The notes: generated by a model not told the origin, from the letters alone. Shown: positions 45,825 to 54,884, numbered from the stretch's first letter. The stretch: 63,156 nucleotides of DNA from Verrucomicrobiota bacterium (GCA_003343565.1 QALA01000078.1:1-63156); one strand, 5' to 3'. Made by a program: numbers and translations.

Positions 45825-46967
45825 TTATTTCTTTTCGTCGCCGTTTCCGGCTTCGGCCTTTGCCTTGGGCGAGTCTTTGACGACCTCCACATACTCTATC
45901 ACAACAGAAAATTCCGATATGTTGTCCGTGACAACCGGCGTGCGGTTTTCCGACGTCACCTCGCCGCCCTCCGCCGGAGCGACCCCGTCCGCAGGCGCTT
46001 CGGCGGACGGCTGCGCCGCGTTCAGCTGGTCGTCCGTGGGCATCGTGAACGCCATGTTGGCGTTCTGCGCCGGAAGCCCGGCCCCGTCGACGGTGGGCAT
46101 TACAAATTGTCCGCCGCCTCCGCCGCCGCCCGCGACTGCCGATTTGTCCGCGGGCTTTACGTCTATGCTCCTGACGACGAGCATCGCGTCAAAGGTTCTC
46201 AACTCGTTCAAAAAGCGGCGCAACACGTCGGTATGTCCGGTAAATATGAAGCGGAACGCTATTGTGCGCAGGCTTCCGTCTTTGCGCGCAGTGACGGCGG
46301 GATCTATCACGAAATTGTCGCCCTTCATGGACTGGCTGGAGGACTGCTTCTTGCTTGCCGCGCGGCGCGAGACCGACCGAGTCGTCTTCCTCTGTTTAGA
46401 CTTGTCAGCCTCCTCTTTCAGAATCTCGCGCTGAATGTTGACTATGCCCATCGGCGACTTCTCCGACTTTGCCGCATAAAGTTTGCCTATTATATAATCC
46501 AAAACGCAAACCTGTTTCCAAACCGGAGCGACGGCCTCTTTCGGCATCGGCTCCGCGCCGGGCGCAACGTATTTCTTCAGGGAGAAATCCATATCCGCGG
46601 GAACGTCTATGTCCAGATTGCGCGCCTTCTTGCGCCACTCGTGCACCATGCCGCGCAGCTCTTCGACAAGCTGGTACCCCTCGCTGGCGTTTTGCTTCTT
46701 GAACACCTCCGCGCGGGTCAGCTCCTTCTCCAAAATGTCGAGATGCGTATTCAAAGTTTTTATGTTCGCCTCGGAATCGGCTATCGCCTTCTGCGTGGGA
46801 TCGGCCTCCAACGCCCCCTTGTAGTCGCGCATAGATTTGGAAAGCTGCCTGTCGGCGGCCTTTTTGTCCGCCAGCAAAACCAAATTGTACGACACGCCGC
46901 CGACAAACGCCGCCAGCAGCAGGAACATCAGTATGTAAAAGAAAGGATATTTCTTAAAGTATTTCAT
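45825..46967 (-). CDS. Amuc_1100-like (PilO-type) bitopic membrane protein
   Basis: A 380-residue protein: membrane segment at residues about 8-31 (FFYILMFLLLAAFVGGVSYN), a coiled coil to about residue 105 (ADSEANIKTLNTHLDILEKEL), then a periplasmic alpha/beta domain. Near residues 240-265 the pattern TGHTDVLRRFLNELRTFDAM, then LVVRSIDV, corresponds to the ferredoxin-like fold of PilO and of Akkermansia Amuc_1100 (317 residues), an outer-membrane-associated protein studied for host effects. Here the chain is longer, with a Ser/Lys-rich insert (about 190-215) and a Gly8 run, followed by a Pro/Ala/Glu-rich tail. Homology to Amuc_1100 is inferred from topology, motif pattern and the surrounding gene order. 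Confidence 0.7.
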   Translation of the reverse strand: MKYFKKYPFFYILMFLLLAAFVGGVSYNLVLLADKKAADRQLSKSMRDYKGALEADPTQKAIADSEANIKTLNTHLDILEKELTRAEVFKKQNASEGYQLVEELRGMVHEWRKKARNLDIDVPADMDFSLKKYVAPGAEPMPKEAVAPVWKQVCVLDYIIGKLYAAKSEKSPMGIVNIQREILKEEADKSKQRKTTRSVSRRAASKKQSSSQSMKGDNFVIDPAVTARKDGSLRTIAFRFIFTGHTDVLRRFLNELRTFDAMLVVRSIDVKPADKSAVAGGGGGGGQFVMPTVDGAGLPAQNANMAFTMPTDDQLNAAQPSAEAPADGVAPAEGGEVTSENRTPVVTDNISEFSVVIEYVEVVKDSPKAKAEAGNGDEKK

Positions 46968-46987
46968 CTTTCAAAGCGTTGCTGAAA

Positions 46988-48628
46988 TTATATCGGCTTC
47001 TCCGGATCCACAACCAGAACGAACGAGAATTTCAAAATTCGCGGATTACTCGGATCGGTAGTGACCTTCTCGTAAGATTTCAAAAACTGCGAATCCGTAA
47101 ACGAGGCTATCATGGCGTTTATCTTCTTGACCGCTATGCGGTGGTCGTAGGCCTCCGGCTCGTTTGGATTAAACTCGCGAATCAAAAAGCGCCCCGTCAA
47201 TTCGAGCCTGTACTCCTGCTTGCCGGTCTTGGCGTCCTTGTTGCGGACCACTTTCAAGTTGTCCAGCCAGACGTCCTTCTGCTCCATCAGGCGCCGCTCT
47301 ATGTCCAAAAACAGGTTTATCCAGTTGGACTTCGAGTTGGCCAATCCCTCAAGCCCCTCGATTTTGGCCTTTATGGATTCCACCTCGGCCCTGTTGTCCT
47401 TCAGCTCCTGCGCCCTGTCCAGCAAAACTGGAGTCAACGCCTTGAACTGCTTGTCCGATTTCTTATCGACCGATATTTGCTCAGAAAGAGTCGCGATTGA
47501 CGGAAGCGTCGCCAGCGCGAGAACGAGCGCGCCGACAAGCATCAGCGGACGCTTCCTGGCAAAGGCGGTCTCGGCGATTATATGCTTGGGCAGAAGATTG
47601 ACGCCGTGCGCGGCCGGATTTATCATTCTGACCGCCTCGCCCACCAATTCCGAAACCTGCGGCGCGCACGCGCTCAGAAGGTTCTGGTCGACGCCGGGAG
47701 CGACGGCGACGTTCAAGAGGGCGTCGAGATACTCGACGCTCATCTTCTGGTCTTCCGCCAAAAATTCGGAAAGCTTGGGCACGAGAGACCCGCGGCCCGT
47801 CAAGTAGATTTTAGTCGGGTTGTTGACCCTGCCGACGCGGCGGTAATTGACTATCGACCGCTTCAGTTCAAGGCCTATGCGGCGCATCATGCTCTGGACA
47901 TTGCCGTCTATGTATTCGCCGGCCACGGCACTCTCGCGTATCTGCGCGGCAAAATATTTCAGCTTCAAATCCTCCGCGACGCCGAAGGAATTGCCCATGC
48001 TGTCGGCAATCGCCTGCGTAAGGGAATTGCCGCCGACGGGTATGCTGCGCACGAACAGCCCGTTGTCGCGCGCAACTATCATATTGGAAAAGCGCGCGCC
48101 GATATTCAAAAGAACGACGTCCTCCTCAAGGCCGCAATAGCGCCACGTGTTGTAGTCGAGAATCGAAGAAGCGTCTATGCTCTCCGGAATCACCCCGGCG
48201 GCCTGAACCGCCGCGCAAAGCTCGTCGGCCGCCGACGACCTTATCGAAATCAGGAGTATCTCCATCTCGACGCCGTCGTCGGAGATTTTCTGATAGTCCC
48301 AACTGACGTCCGCCAAATCGTACGGAATGTTCTTTTCGGCCTCAAAGCGTATTACCTCGTCCTGGCGGCTGCCCTCGACATGGGGAACCTTTATGGTCTT
48401 GGTCAGGAGCATCATCGCGGGGGCGATTATGGTAGCCTTGCCCTTCACGCCCATCATTCTGAGCGCAACCGTCACTTCCGGCAGCCACGCCTCAGGAATG
48501 GAATAGTCGTAATGCAGATCCTGAACTTTGAAGCTTTCAAGCACCAACTTGCCGTTGGACACGGCAAAAACAGCCGCGCTGACGTGCGTCGCTGCGCAAT
48601 TTATTATGAGTTTTCTTTTGGAAGCCAT
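46988..48628 (-). CDS. PilM-PilN fusion, Amuc_1101-like
   Basis: A 546-residue protein. Residues 1 to about 345 are an actin-like ATPase of the PilM/FtsA type: start ASKRKLIINCAATHVSAAVF, then RFEAEKNIPYDLADVSWDYQ, LLNIGARFSNMIVARDNGLF and RSIPVGGNSLTQAI, in order. A membrane segment (LMLVGALVLALATLPSIATL) follows near residues 364-383. The last 160 residues (coiled coil, then a beta-rich part with LELTGRFLI and FSFVLVVDP) have the position and shape of PilN. In canonical systems PilM and PilN are separate and bind each other via the PilN N-terminus. No separate pilN is in this operon, which supports the fusion reading. Confidence 0.85.
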   Translation of the reverse strand: MASKRKLIINCAATHVSAAVFAVSNGKLVLESFKVQDLHYDYSIPEAWLPEVTVALRMMGVKGKATIIAPAMMLLTKTIKVPHVEGSRQDEVIRFEAEKNIPYDLADVSWDYQKISDDGVEMEILLISIRSSAADELCAAVQAAGVIPESIDASSILDYNTWRYCGLEEDVVLLNIGARFSNMIVARDNGLFVRSIPVGGNSLTQAIADSMGNSFGVAEDLKLKYFAAQIRESAVAGEYIDGNVQSMMRRIGLELKRSIVNYRRVGRVNNPTKIYLTGRGSLVPKLSEFLAEDQKMSVEYLDALLNVAVAPGVDQNLLSACAPQVSELVGEAVRMINPAAHGVNLLPKHIIAETAFARKRPLMLVGALVLALATLPSIATLSEQISVDKKSDKQFKALTPVLLDRAQELKDNRAEVESIKAKIEGLEGLANSKSNWINLFLDIERRLMEQKDVWLDNLKVVRNKDAKTGKQEYRLELTGRFLIREFNPNEPEAYDHRIAVKKINAMIASFTDSQFLKSYEKVTTDPSNPRILKFSFVLVVDPEKPI

Positions 48629-48710
48629 TTCCTTTTAAAGATTGGATTGAATTGGAAAACCGAAGACGGAAAGAGAGCGCCGTCTCCCGAAAACAAAAGC
48701 GAAACGAAAG

Positions 48711-49397
48711 CTATTCGGCCACGTAGGTCGGCAGCGCGTACTGCGACGGCCCCCTGTTGATTTCGTAATACTGAACCTGAAACGGCGTCTTCGGCAGGGA
48801 CATCAAAACCCCCGCATTCGCCTTTACCGAAGATTCAACCAGCTTCTGATAGCTCTCCAAAACTTTCGTTATGTTTGAGCCGGACGACCAGATTTTTCTG
48901 GAAAGCATCGTCTTGTAATTGCTTTTGGAAAGCGGTATCTTCGTGCCGTCCACGGAGAGATCCACGCTCCACGCAAACGGTTCGGCCTTGTTTATGGCGT
49001 AAATGGAATAGGCCTCCGGCGGAATGTAGAACACGACCGACGCCTCTTTGTTGGCCTCAAGCGCAAAGAGTTTCACGTTCTCCTGCATGACGACCTTCTC
49101 GCGGTTCCGCTTGTTGGTGTCCTTGTTGTCCTCATACACCAAAGTCAGCTGCACGCCGACATTGCGAATCCACTGGGTATTGTTGCTCGTCTTTTTTTCC
49201 GCATCGGCGATTGCCGACAAAACGAGCTCCACGCGAATCCACTGTCCGTTGGAACGCATTATGTCGTTTTTCGGAAGCTTCTTGAAATCTATTTTTGAAA
49301 TAGTGACAAGATCGGGCTTGGCCGACTGCGCGCGCGCCGCAAATGGCGCGACCAAAAACAGGGCGAGGATATAAAGAAGAAAATAACGGGAGTTCAT
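48711..49397 (-). CDS. Amuc_1102-like exported protein
   Basis: A 228-residue secreted protein with signal peptide (FLLYILALFLVAPFAARAQ). The mature part is beta-rich (SNGQWIRVELVLSAIADAE, WIRNVGVQLTLVYEDN, EASVVFYIPPEAYSIYAINK) and ends ALPTYVAE. It is the first gene of the five-gene run, as Amuc_1102 is in Akkermansia, which is the main ground for the name. The ATG at 49397 gives a standard signal peptide; a TTG two codons before is less likely. The 82-base gap to the next gene has no terminator-like hairpin. Confidence 0.68.
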   Translation of the reverse strand: MNSRYFLLYILALFLVAPFAARAQSAKPDLVTISKIDFKKLPKNDIMRSNGQWIRVELVLSAIADAEKKTSNNTQWIRNVGVQLTLVYEDNKDTNKRNREKVVMQENVKLFALEANKEASVVFYIPPEAYSIYAINKAEPFAWSVDLSVDGTKIPLSKSNYKTMLSRKIWSSGSNITKVLESYQKLVESSVKANAGVLMSLPKTPFQVQYYEINRGPSQYALPTYVAE

Positions 49398-49405
49398 GCC
49401 CAAAT

Positions 49406-49434
49406 TCTATATATTATGCGCAAAAGCAATTCAA
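49406..49434 (-). promoter_or_regulatory. Possible sigma-70 promoter of the pilus-derived operon
   Basis: Minus strand: TTGAAT (49429-49434), 17 bases, TATAGA (49406-49411). The predicted start would fall almost at the ATG (49397), giving a leaderless or near-leaderless message, so an upstream alternative (TTTGAG/TATAAA region around 49440-49475) is as likely. Confidence 0.25.
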
Positions 49435-50123
49435 GTTTTTTTCTCAAACATTTGAAACTTTTATAAATTTTGCGCGTTTGCGCAAGATTTGCGCCTATCC
49501 GCAACTTGCACGGAAAGTAAAAATGGGCCGAAAGCGGGTGTTTTTAAGCAACGTTCTGCTCTGTAAGACGCAAAAAGCTCGCCAAAATCCGGCAGGCGCG
49601 CACCGCCGAAGTTCCGGGGTGCTCCGAACCGCCCCGAACACTATCCGAACGAACGCGCCGCAACGGGAAAATCCGTGGGCGCTTTTAACGACGACGCCAA
49701 TAAAGAGAAATTTTTTCGCTGCAAAAAAGGACGCCGCTACGAAAAGGAAAGAACGCCTCCGCCGCAAAAAAACCCTCCGGGCAAGGCGTAATTTCGCCGA
49801 AAACAGCGCGTCCGCCGAAAACGAAGCGATGCGGCAAAACGCAAAAAACGCAATCCGCCGCGCCCATGCGCAACGCCCGCGGACTCCGAACGCCTCGATA
49901 CGGCGTCACCTCCTCCATATCTCATACCGGCGCCCCTCCACACCGCGCCTCGGCTCCCAGACGCCGCAACGCGTCGAAATACGAAATATGCCAGAAAGCC
50001 CCACTTCCGAAAGACGGCAGAAAAAACTCCGCAAAACGCCCCCCGTCCAGAGCGGCAAAAAAAAGCGCGGCAAAAAAGCTTCGCCCCACCCCGAAATTTC
50101 CGGAGGCAACGCCCGCAAAAAAA
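49435..50123. other. Intergenic, nothing recognised
   Basis: About 690 bases. The first 60 bases upstream of the operon are AT-rich and likely promoter sequence. The rest is GC-rich with Arg/Lys/Ala-coding frames on both strands that I judge noncoding. Confidence 0.4.
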
Positions 50124-50528
50124 TCAATGCGAAATCCGCGCGAGATTGACCGTCAGCGTCCTTGAGGCGATTATGCGGCCGCCGGCAATCAATTCCAAAT
50201 CGAAAACGCCCTCTTCGGTAAAAGGCATATTCTGAATTTGAAACACGACCTCCGGAGCGTCGAGCGGAGTCTTGCAATGCAGCGAGCCTTTCAAGTTAAA
50301 AAGCTCCCGGCCGTCGGAAGCGCTCAGGCGAACGGACACGGGGATTTCGCCCATTCCGTTTGTCACCGACGCAAAAATGAAAAACTGCCCGATTATGTAA
50401 GGGAAACGTGCCACTTTTATGGAATTGAATAGTCCGACCAGCGTTTTTTTACCGGTGGGGGCGTCCGTTATGACGGTGTCGCAGCAAAGGAGGGCGAGCG
50501 CGGAAAGGGTGTCGTTTGTCTCTTGCAT
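50124..50528 (-). CDS. DUF6941-like small conserved protein
   Basis: A 134-residue soluble beta-sandwich-type protein. The pattern DAPTGKKTLVGLFNSIKVARFP, then FFIFASVTNGMG, SASDGRELF and EEGVFDLELIAGGRIIASRTLTV (read in parts) matches the DUF6941 group, whose role is unknown. Start at 50528 (MQETNDTLSALALLCCD) is family-like; a longer frame up to 50618 overlaps the region needed for divergent promoters. It is divergent from the small gene at 50639. Confidence 0.68.
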   Translation of the reverse strand: MQETNDTLSALALLCCDTVITDAPTGKKTLVGLFNSIKVARFPYIIGQFFIFASVTNGMGEIPVSVRLSASDGRELFNLKGSLHCKTPLDAPEVVFQIQNMPFTEEGVFDLELIAGGRIIASRTLTVNLARISH

Positions 50529-50638
50529 GGATTTGCACGCTACTCCAATCCTGCCGTTTTTAAAGAAGAAATTACTTGCGCGGGAAAAATTTTGTACGAT
50601 ACTTTCGGTATAGAACAACCAAACAACGGACGTCTTGT

Positions 50639-50866
50639 ATGATTAGAATAAAGAAAGTAAAATCCGGAGCCCTGCAAGACAAATCCCTAAACGCATCGCT
50701 GGTTTACCGGGAATTTTTAGCCGAGCGCGACGAAATCCTGAAACACAAATGGTTGGAATCCGAAAAGGCCGGGCGCGACATCGGCTACGAAAGGGCCTTC
50801 ATGGATTGGGTGATAAACCACAGGGACAAGTGGCGCGCCGCGCGCCGCGCCGCGCACAGGGCGTAA
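50639..50866 (+). CDS. Small conserved protein, DUF4032-like
   Basis: A 75-residue basic protein, all helical by appearance. The segments LNASLVYREFLAERDEILKH, KWLESEKAGRDIGYERAF and DWVINHRDKWRAARR form a conserved-looking block that I associate with short bacterial proteins annotated DUF4032; this is from memory and not certain. No function is known. The gene has its own strong terminator eight bases after the stop, which supports that it is real and transcribed alone. Confidence 0.72.
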   Translation: MIRIKKVKSGALQDKSLNASLVYREFLAERDEILKHKWLESEKAGRDIGYERAFMDWVINHRDKWRAARRAAHRA

Positions 50867-50873
50867 TTTCAAG

Positions 50874-50902
50874 AAGATTCCCTTTTGGGGAATCTTTTTT
50901 TT
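50874..50902 (+). terminator. Terminator of the 75-residue gene
   Basis: AAGATTCCC and GGGAATCTT pair over nine bases around TTTTG, followed by eight T (50895-50902). Confidence 0.9.
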
Positions 50903-51209
50903 GTTTTGCCGCTTAGAAATAATTTTTTTCGCATCGGGCGAATTTTTTTATTTTCTCACGCCATGCCGCACCCCGCAAGCGGGGAAGCAAACGAATTTTG
51001 AAGGCGCTCAAAATCTGTGCCGAATGCGCCCAAGGCGGAGTTGAAAACGCCATGCCGCAAAAGAAGCGAAAGAGATTTTTCGGATACTAAAAAATTCCCG
51101 ATGAAATTTCCCGAAATTTCTTTTTTGCGAAGCCGTATGGCGGATTTGAATTTGAAAATACTTTTTTGCGGCCAAAAAAAGCGCAAATATTTTTTCCTGC
51201 CGCCAAATT
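50903..51209. other. Convergent intergenic, nothing recognised
   Basis: About 300 A/T-rich bases between convergent genes. No clear terminator for the minus-strand gene is seen. Confidence 0.4.
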
Positions 51210-54200
51210 TCAATTTTTGCCGAAGGCATGCGACGCGTTTTCGTCCTGCCACTTGAAGTAGAGCTCGTCTATGGACATGGGATCCAGACGGGTTTCGTCC
51301 TTCCAGTCTTTAGGGAGAATGCCGCAGGCCTGCATCTGGCGGATATACGCGCGGCTGGGGCGGAAATCGGGCGAGGTGTGAAACGGGCTGGTCTTTTTCA
51401 AATAGTCCGCAACTGCGGAGACGGCGGAGAGCATTTTGGCGTATCCGGCGTCCGACTTGTCTTTGAACACCTCCGGGTGCGAGGCCTTGTCGGAGCTGTC
51501 GGCAAGCCCGCCCGCGCTCTTTGAAAGCGGAAGCAACAGCGCGAGCGACTTTTCCGGACGCGTCAAATTGTACAGCGATATTCCCCTGCTTCCGGAGATT
51601 TTGAAGCCCCCCTTCCCGTCCGGCGCGCGAAATCCGCCGTATTCAAACGAGAACGCGGACGGCCTCGAATTTCCGGCGGAATGGCATTTTATGCAGCGTT
51701 CGCGCACGACGGAGTTTATCGCCTCCCTCTCGGCGGACATTCCGGCTGTGCGGTCGAAGCTCTTACTGCCAAAGTACTCGCGCATAAATCCGGTGCCCGC
51801 GGCGGCGTAAGTTCCCACTTGCATGGCTCCCGTGTCAAGCCACGCCCGAAGGATATTGAGCGAATCCGCATCGAGCTTCACGCCGTGGTGGGCTCCGCCG
51901 ATTTTTCCCATCAGCGCGCTGCCGCCGGATCCGAAGGAGTACGGCTCCCGATTGCCCCACGCGTTAAATCCCGTGCTGAGCTGCTCGCGCACCAAGAGAG
52001 TCATGTACGACTGAATAAAGCGCGGATTCAAATCCCCCTCCAAGACCACTCCGCCGCGCCGCTTTTCATACGAGTGGCACGCCAGGCAATACCTGTCGAA
52101 AATCGGCTGGACATGGCGGCTGTAATCGATAATCGGCGGAACGGACGCAATCGGCTCAATCTTGGAGACCCTGCCGTAGGCCATGGGCTTTGCGATTTTT
52201 CTGATCGGCGCTTCGGTTCTGCGCTCGTGGCAGCCTATGCAGCTTGTGGAGGTGGCCGGCGCAAATCCCACGAAACTCTGCATTCGCTTGACGCAGTTGC
52301 CGTTTTCGTCCAGCGCGACAAACGCCAGAGCCTCCTGCGAGGGAACTTCGAACGACGCCGAACCGTCCTCGTAAACCGGAACGGTTCCCAAAATGCGCTC
52401 CAGCGCGAATCCCGCCCGCGCCCCCAGCGGGTGGAATCCCCCGTGGAAGTGCACGGGTTCCGGAAGCATTCTGACAATCATGAGCTTCTTTATAGTCCCG
52501 CGCTTGACGGAAGCCATTTTGCGCCCCTCGTAGATGTCCTGAATGAAAACTGTGGCGGTCTTTTGGGAGAAGTCGGCCGAATCCGCGCGCTGCGGCGGGG
52601 CCTTTCGCGGAGCAAGGGGCTGGACGTTTCTGACAATCATTTCGCACTTGGGCGGATTTTTCATGTCGACGTTGTAATAAACTTCGGCGTCGGTCTTGAG
52701 GAGATCGGCGGGCATTTTGAAGTCGCAATAGGCCTGCCCGGTGGAATCCATTATGTTCGGCTTGCCGGAGTCCGACACGAGCGTCAGCCCGTCGCCTATC
52801 GGATAGGGATCCATGAAATACCGGCAGCCCTGGCCGCTGACTATTTCAAACGCGTAAGGGTCGCTCGGATCGAACGGCGCGACGGCGCGCGCGACCGCCC
52901 CGCGGTGGTCCTTTATCCCGTGACCCGGAGCGAGGGTGAATACGACGCCGTTTTCATCGGGGATTTGCTCCGCTCCGATATACAGTCCGCCGGGCTTCTC
53001 GTTGCCGAGGAAAATCATCTCGCCCGAACCGTCCGGCTGAATCGTCCAGAGATTGTGATAGCCCAGCTGGTTGCGGTGGTTGTAGTCCCAGCGCATGTAA
53101 ATTATCCTGCCGTCCGACAGCAGGCGCGGGCGGTTGTCGACGTCGGGATTGACGGTGATGCACCGCGTGACGTTCTCGTCCCTAAACCACCTGTGGAGGT
53201 TTGAAACGGGCACATACCAGCATTGGACGGTGCGGCGGAGGCGGTCGGAACAATAGAGTATGTCGCCGTTGGGCAGATAGCACGGCTCGATGTCGTTCCA
53301 ATCGCCGGCAAACGGCAGCTTTGTCAGATTCTTTCCGTCGACTCCAATCTCGTAAATGTGAAACAAGTCCGTGTCGCCCTTGCGGTATGAAAAGAGGATT
53401 TTCTTGCCGTCGAACGAAACCTGAGGGTCGCGCAGGGAGCCTTTGGGGTCGTCAATCAAATAGCGGTGCGCCCCGGTGCGCAGATTGTAAACTACGAGCT
53501 TGCAGCCCAGGCGCGAGAATACCTCCTTTCCGAACAGGCGGTCGGTCTCGGCATCGCCCGACGACGGCTCCACGGTCTTGCCGAAGTTTGCGTACCAGTG
53601 CCAGTCGCGGCCGTTTCCGCTGGCGCAGAATACGACCTCCTCCGTTCCCATTGCGGCGATTGCCCTGTTCAAGAGCTCGCCGCGCCAATCGGGAATTTTC
53701 GGATACTCCGGATCGGAGGAAAGCTCTATGAAATCGTATGTGAGCCAGAGCTGCCCCTTGTATTTCGGGTCGAAAACCGGCGTCAGCTCTATGCAGTTTT
53801 TCGAGCCGTCGCGCTTCAGCTGCGACGCGTCGATTGCGAACGACTGGGGCCTGCTCGGAACGCCGCGCGAGCGCGGATAGTACGCCAGCGACGCCCCGCA
53901 CCTCAATCTGGACGCATCGGCCTTCGCCCACGGATAATATTCCGTGTACAACCGGCGGGCCTCGCCCGCGACCTTCCCGTTTACCGAGATTTTCAAAGAG
54001 TGCCAAGTGTAGTTTGAGGAGTCGCTAAACCCCACCTTCAGATAGTATTTTGCGGGCGCGCCCGCGGGCAGCGCGGACGCGGGAGTGTCGAAAAATATCT
54101 TGTAAACCGGCGCCTCCACTCCCGCCCACGCGCAGTTGTGAAACGGGTGGATAAAGGGAAAGTCGGAATCCTTCGACTTCCCGACTACAAATTCCACCGG

Positions 54201-54413
54201 CTTTTTAAAGAACTCCCTGCAACCGTCCACATCTCTAAACGGCCTGTGCGCTTCGGGGAACCCCTCCGTATAGACGTGGCGGTCGTCGCCCAGATTGCGG
54301 AAAATTCGAAACTCTCCGGCGCGAGCGTCGGGCTTGCCTATTTTAAACACAACCTCCGCGCGCAGCGGCAGCGCGCAAAAAAGCGCGCAAAACGACAACG
54401 CAAAAAACCTCAT
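51210..54413 (-). CDS. PD40 / tri-CXXCH (HzsA-related) protein with lyase-type N-terminal domain
   Basis: A 1067-residue exported protein (signal FFALSFCALFCALPLRA). Residues about 60-235 look like the carbohydrate-binding jelly-roll that closes family 4 rhamnogalacturonan lyases (KYYLKVGFSDSSNYTWHSLK, GQLWLTYDFIEL). Then follows a PD40/TolB propeller (DPQVSFDGKKILFSYRKGD, DIEPCYLPNGDILYCSDRL) and a C-terminal region with CIGCH (725-729), CLACH (776-780) and CIKCH (907-911). It is a paralogue-like relative of the protein at 2754-5189, with one more CXXCH and the extra N-terminal domain. Start at 54413 has GGGAGG five bases upstream. An SGNH hydrolase gene lies upstream on the same strand but separated by a terminator. 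Substrate and electron partner are unknown. Confidence 0.78.
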   Translation of the reverse strand: MRFFALSFCALFCALPLRAEVVFKIGKPDARAGEFRIFRNLGDDRHVYTEGFPEAHRPFRDVDGCREFFKKPVEFVVGKSKDSDFPFIHPFHNCAWAGVEAPVYKIFFDTPASALPAGAPAKYYLKVGFSDSSNYTWHSLKISVNGKVAGEARRLYTEYYPWAKADASRLRCGASLAYYPRSRGVPSRPQSFAIDASQLKRDGSKNCIELTPVFDPKYKGQLWLTYDFIELSSDPEYPKIPDWRGELLNRAIAAMGTEEVVFCASGNGRDWHWYANFGKTVEPSSGDAETDRLFGKEVFSRLGCKLVVYNLRTGAHRYLIDDPKGSLRDPQVSFDGKKILFSYRKGDTDLFHIYEIGVDGKNLTKLPFAGDWNDIEPCYLPNGDILYCSDRLRRTVQCWYVPVSNLHRWFRDENVTRCITVNPDVDNRPRLLSDGRIIYMRWDYNHRNQLGYHNLWTIQPDGSGEMIFLGNEKPGGLYIGAEQIPDENGVVFTLAPGHGIKDHRGAVARAVAPFDPSDPYAFEIVSGQGCRYFMDPYPIGDGLTLVSDSGKPNIMDSTGQAYCDFKMPADLLKTDAEVYYNVDMKNPPKCEMIVRNVQPLAPRKAPPQRADSADFSQKTATVFIQDIYEGRKMASVKRGTIKKLMIVRMLPEPVHFHGGFHPLGARAGFALERILGTVPVYEDGSASFEVPSQEALAFVALDENGNCVKRMQSFVGFAPATSTSCIGCHERRTEAPIRKIAKPMAYGRVSKIEPIASVPPIIDYSRHVQPIFDRYCLACHSYEKRRGGVVLEGDLNPRFIQSYMTLLVREQLSTGFNAWGNREPYSFGSGGSALMGKIGGAHHGVKLDADSLNILRAWLDTGAMQVGTYAAAGTGFMREYFGSKSFDRTAGMSAEREAINSVVRERCIKCHSAGNSRPSAFSFEYGGFRAPDGKGGFKISGSRGISLYNLTRPEKSLALLLPLSKSAGGLADSSDKASHPEVFKDKSDAGYAKMLSAVSAVADYLKKTSPFHTSPDFRPSRAYIRQMQACGILPKDWKDETRLDPMSIDELYFKWQDENASHAFGKN

Positions 54414-54524
54414 AACCGCCTCCCTTCAACGGAAACGATTATCTCTGCCCAAAAGGGCGCTTTCAAGCAAAAAACAAATTTGCCCCAAAAGGCCAAAAGA
54501 CGGCGCGCCAAATTCGAAACGTAA

Positions 54525-54549
54525 AATCGCAAAACGCGCCGCAGGACTC
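54525..54549. repeat. Copy of the downstream-of-SGNH terminator arm
   Basis: The 24 bases from ATCGCAAAACGCGCC onward to GGACTC are identical to 54848-54871, where they form the left arm of a working terminator. Here the right arm is different and only five pairs remain (GCCGC with GCGGC). Confidence 0.6.
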
Positions 54550-54852
54550 CCCGCGGCATGCGGATTCTGCACGTTTTGGAGCTTTTGCGCATTTAGTACA
54601 ACCTGCCCCCGCCCCGAAAAAGCACGACAGTTTTTGTACTCCGGATTTTTCGCGTACCTTTTATTTCTCCCCTACCGCAAAACTCCGCGCTGAACAGGCG
54701 GTCCGATGCGGCCCTTTCTCGCGAACAAACACCATTTTTTACAACACTATTTTTTTACAAATCAAAACGCAGAAATGCATAAACGCCGCGCCGCGCAAAA
54801 CGCGCTAAATATCCCGCTATCCCGCGCGCGGCGCGTTCCTCCCGCATATCGC

Positions 54853-54884
54853 AAAACGCGCCGCAGGACTCACCCTGCGGCGCG
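54853..54884 (-). terminator. Terminator of SGNH hydrolase gene
   Basis: Eleven perfect pairs (54857-54867 with 54874-54884; arm CGCGCCGCAGG), six-base loop, then TTTT on the minus strand. It begins 28 bases past the SGNH gene stop. Confidence 0.75.

Noticed and set aside
42036..49397. Type II secretion operon
   Set aside because: No GspE/F/G-type genes are present; PilM-type ATPase and PilO-like protein point to type IV pilus ancestry.
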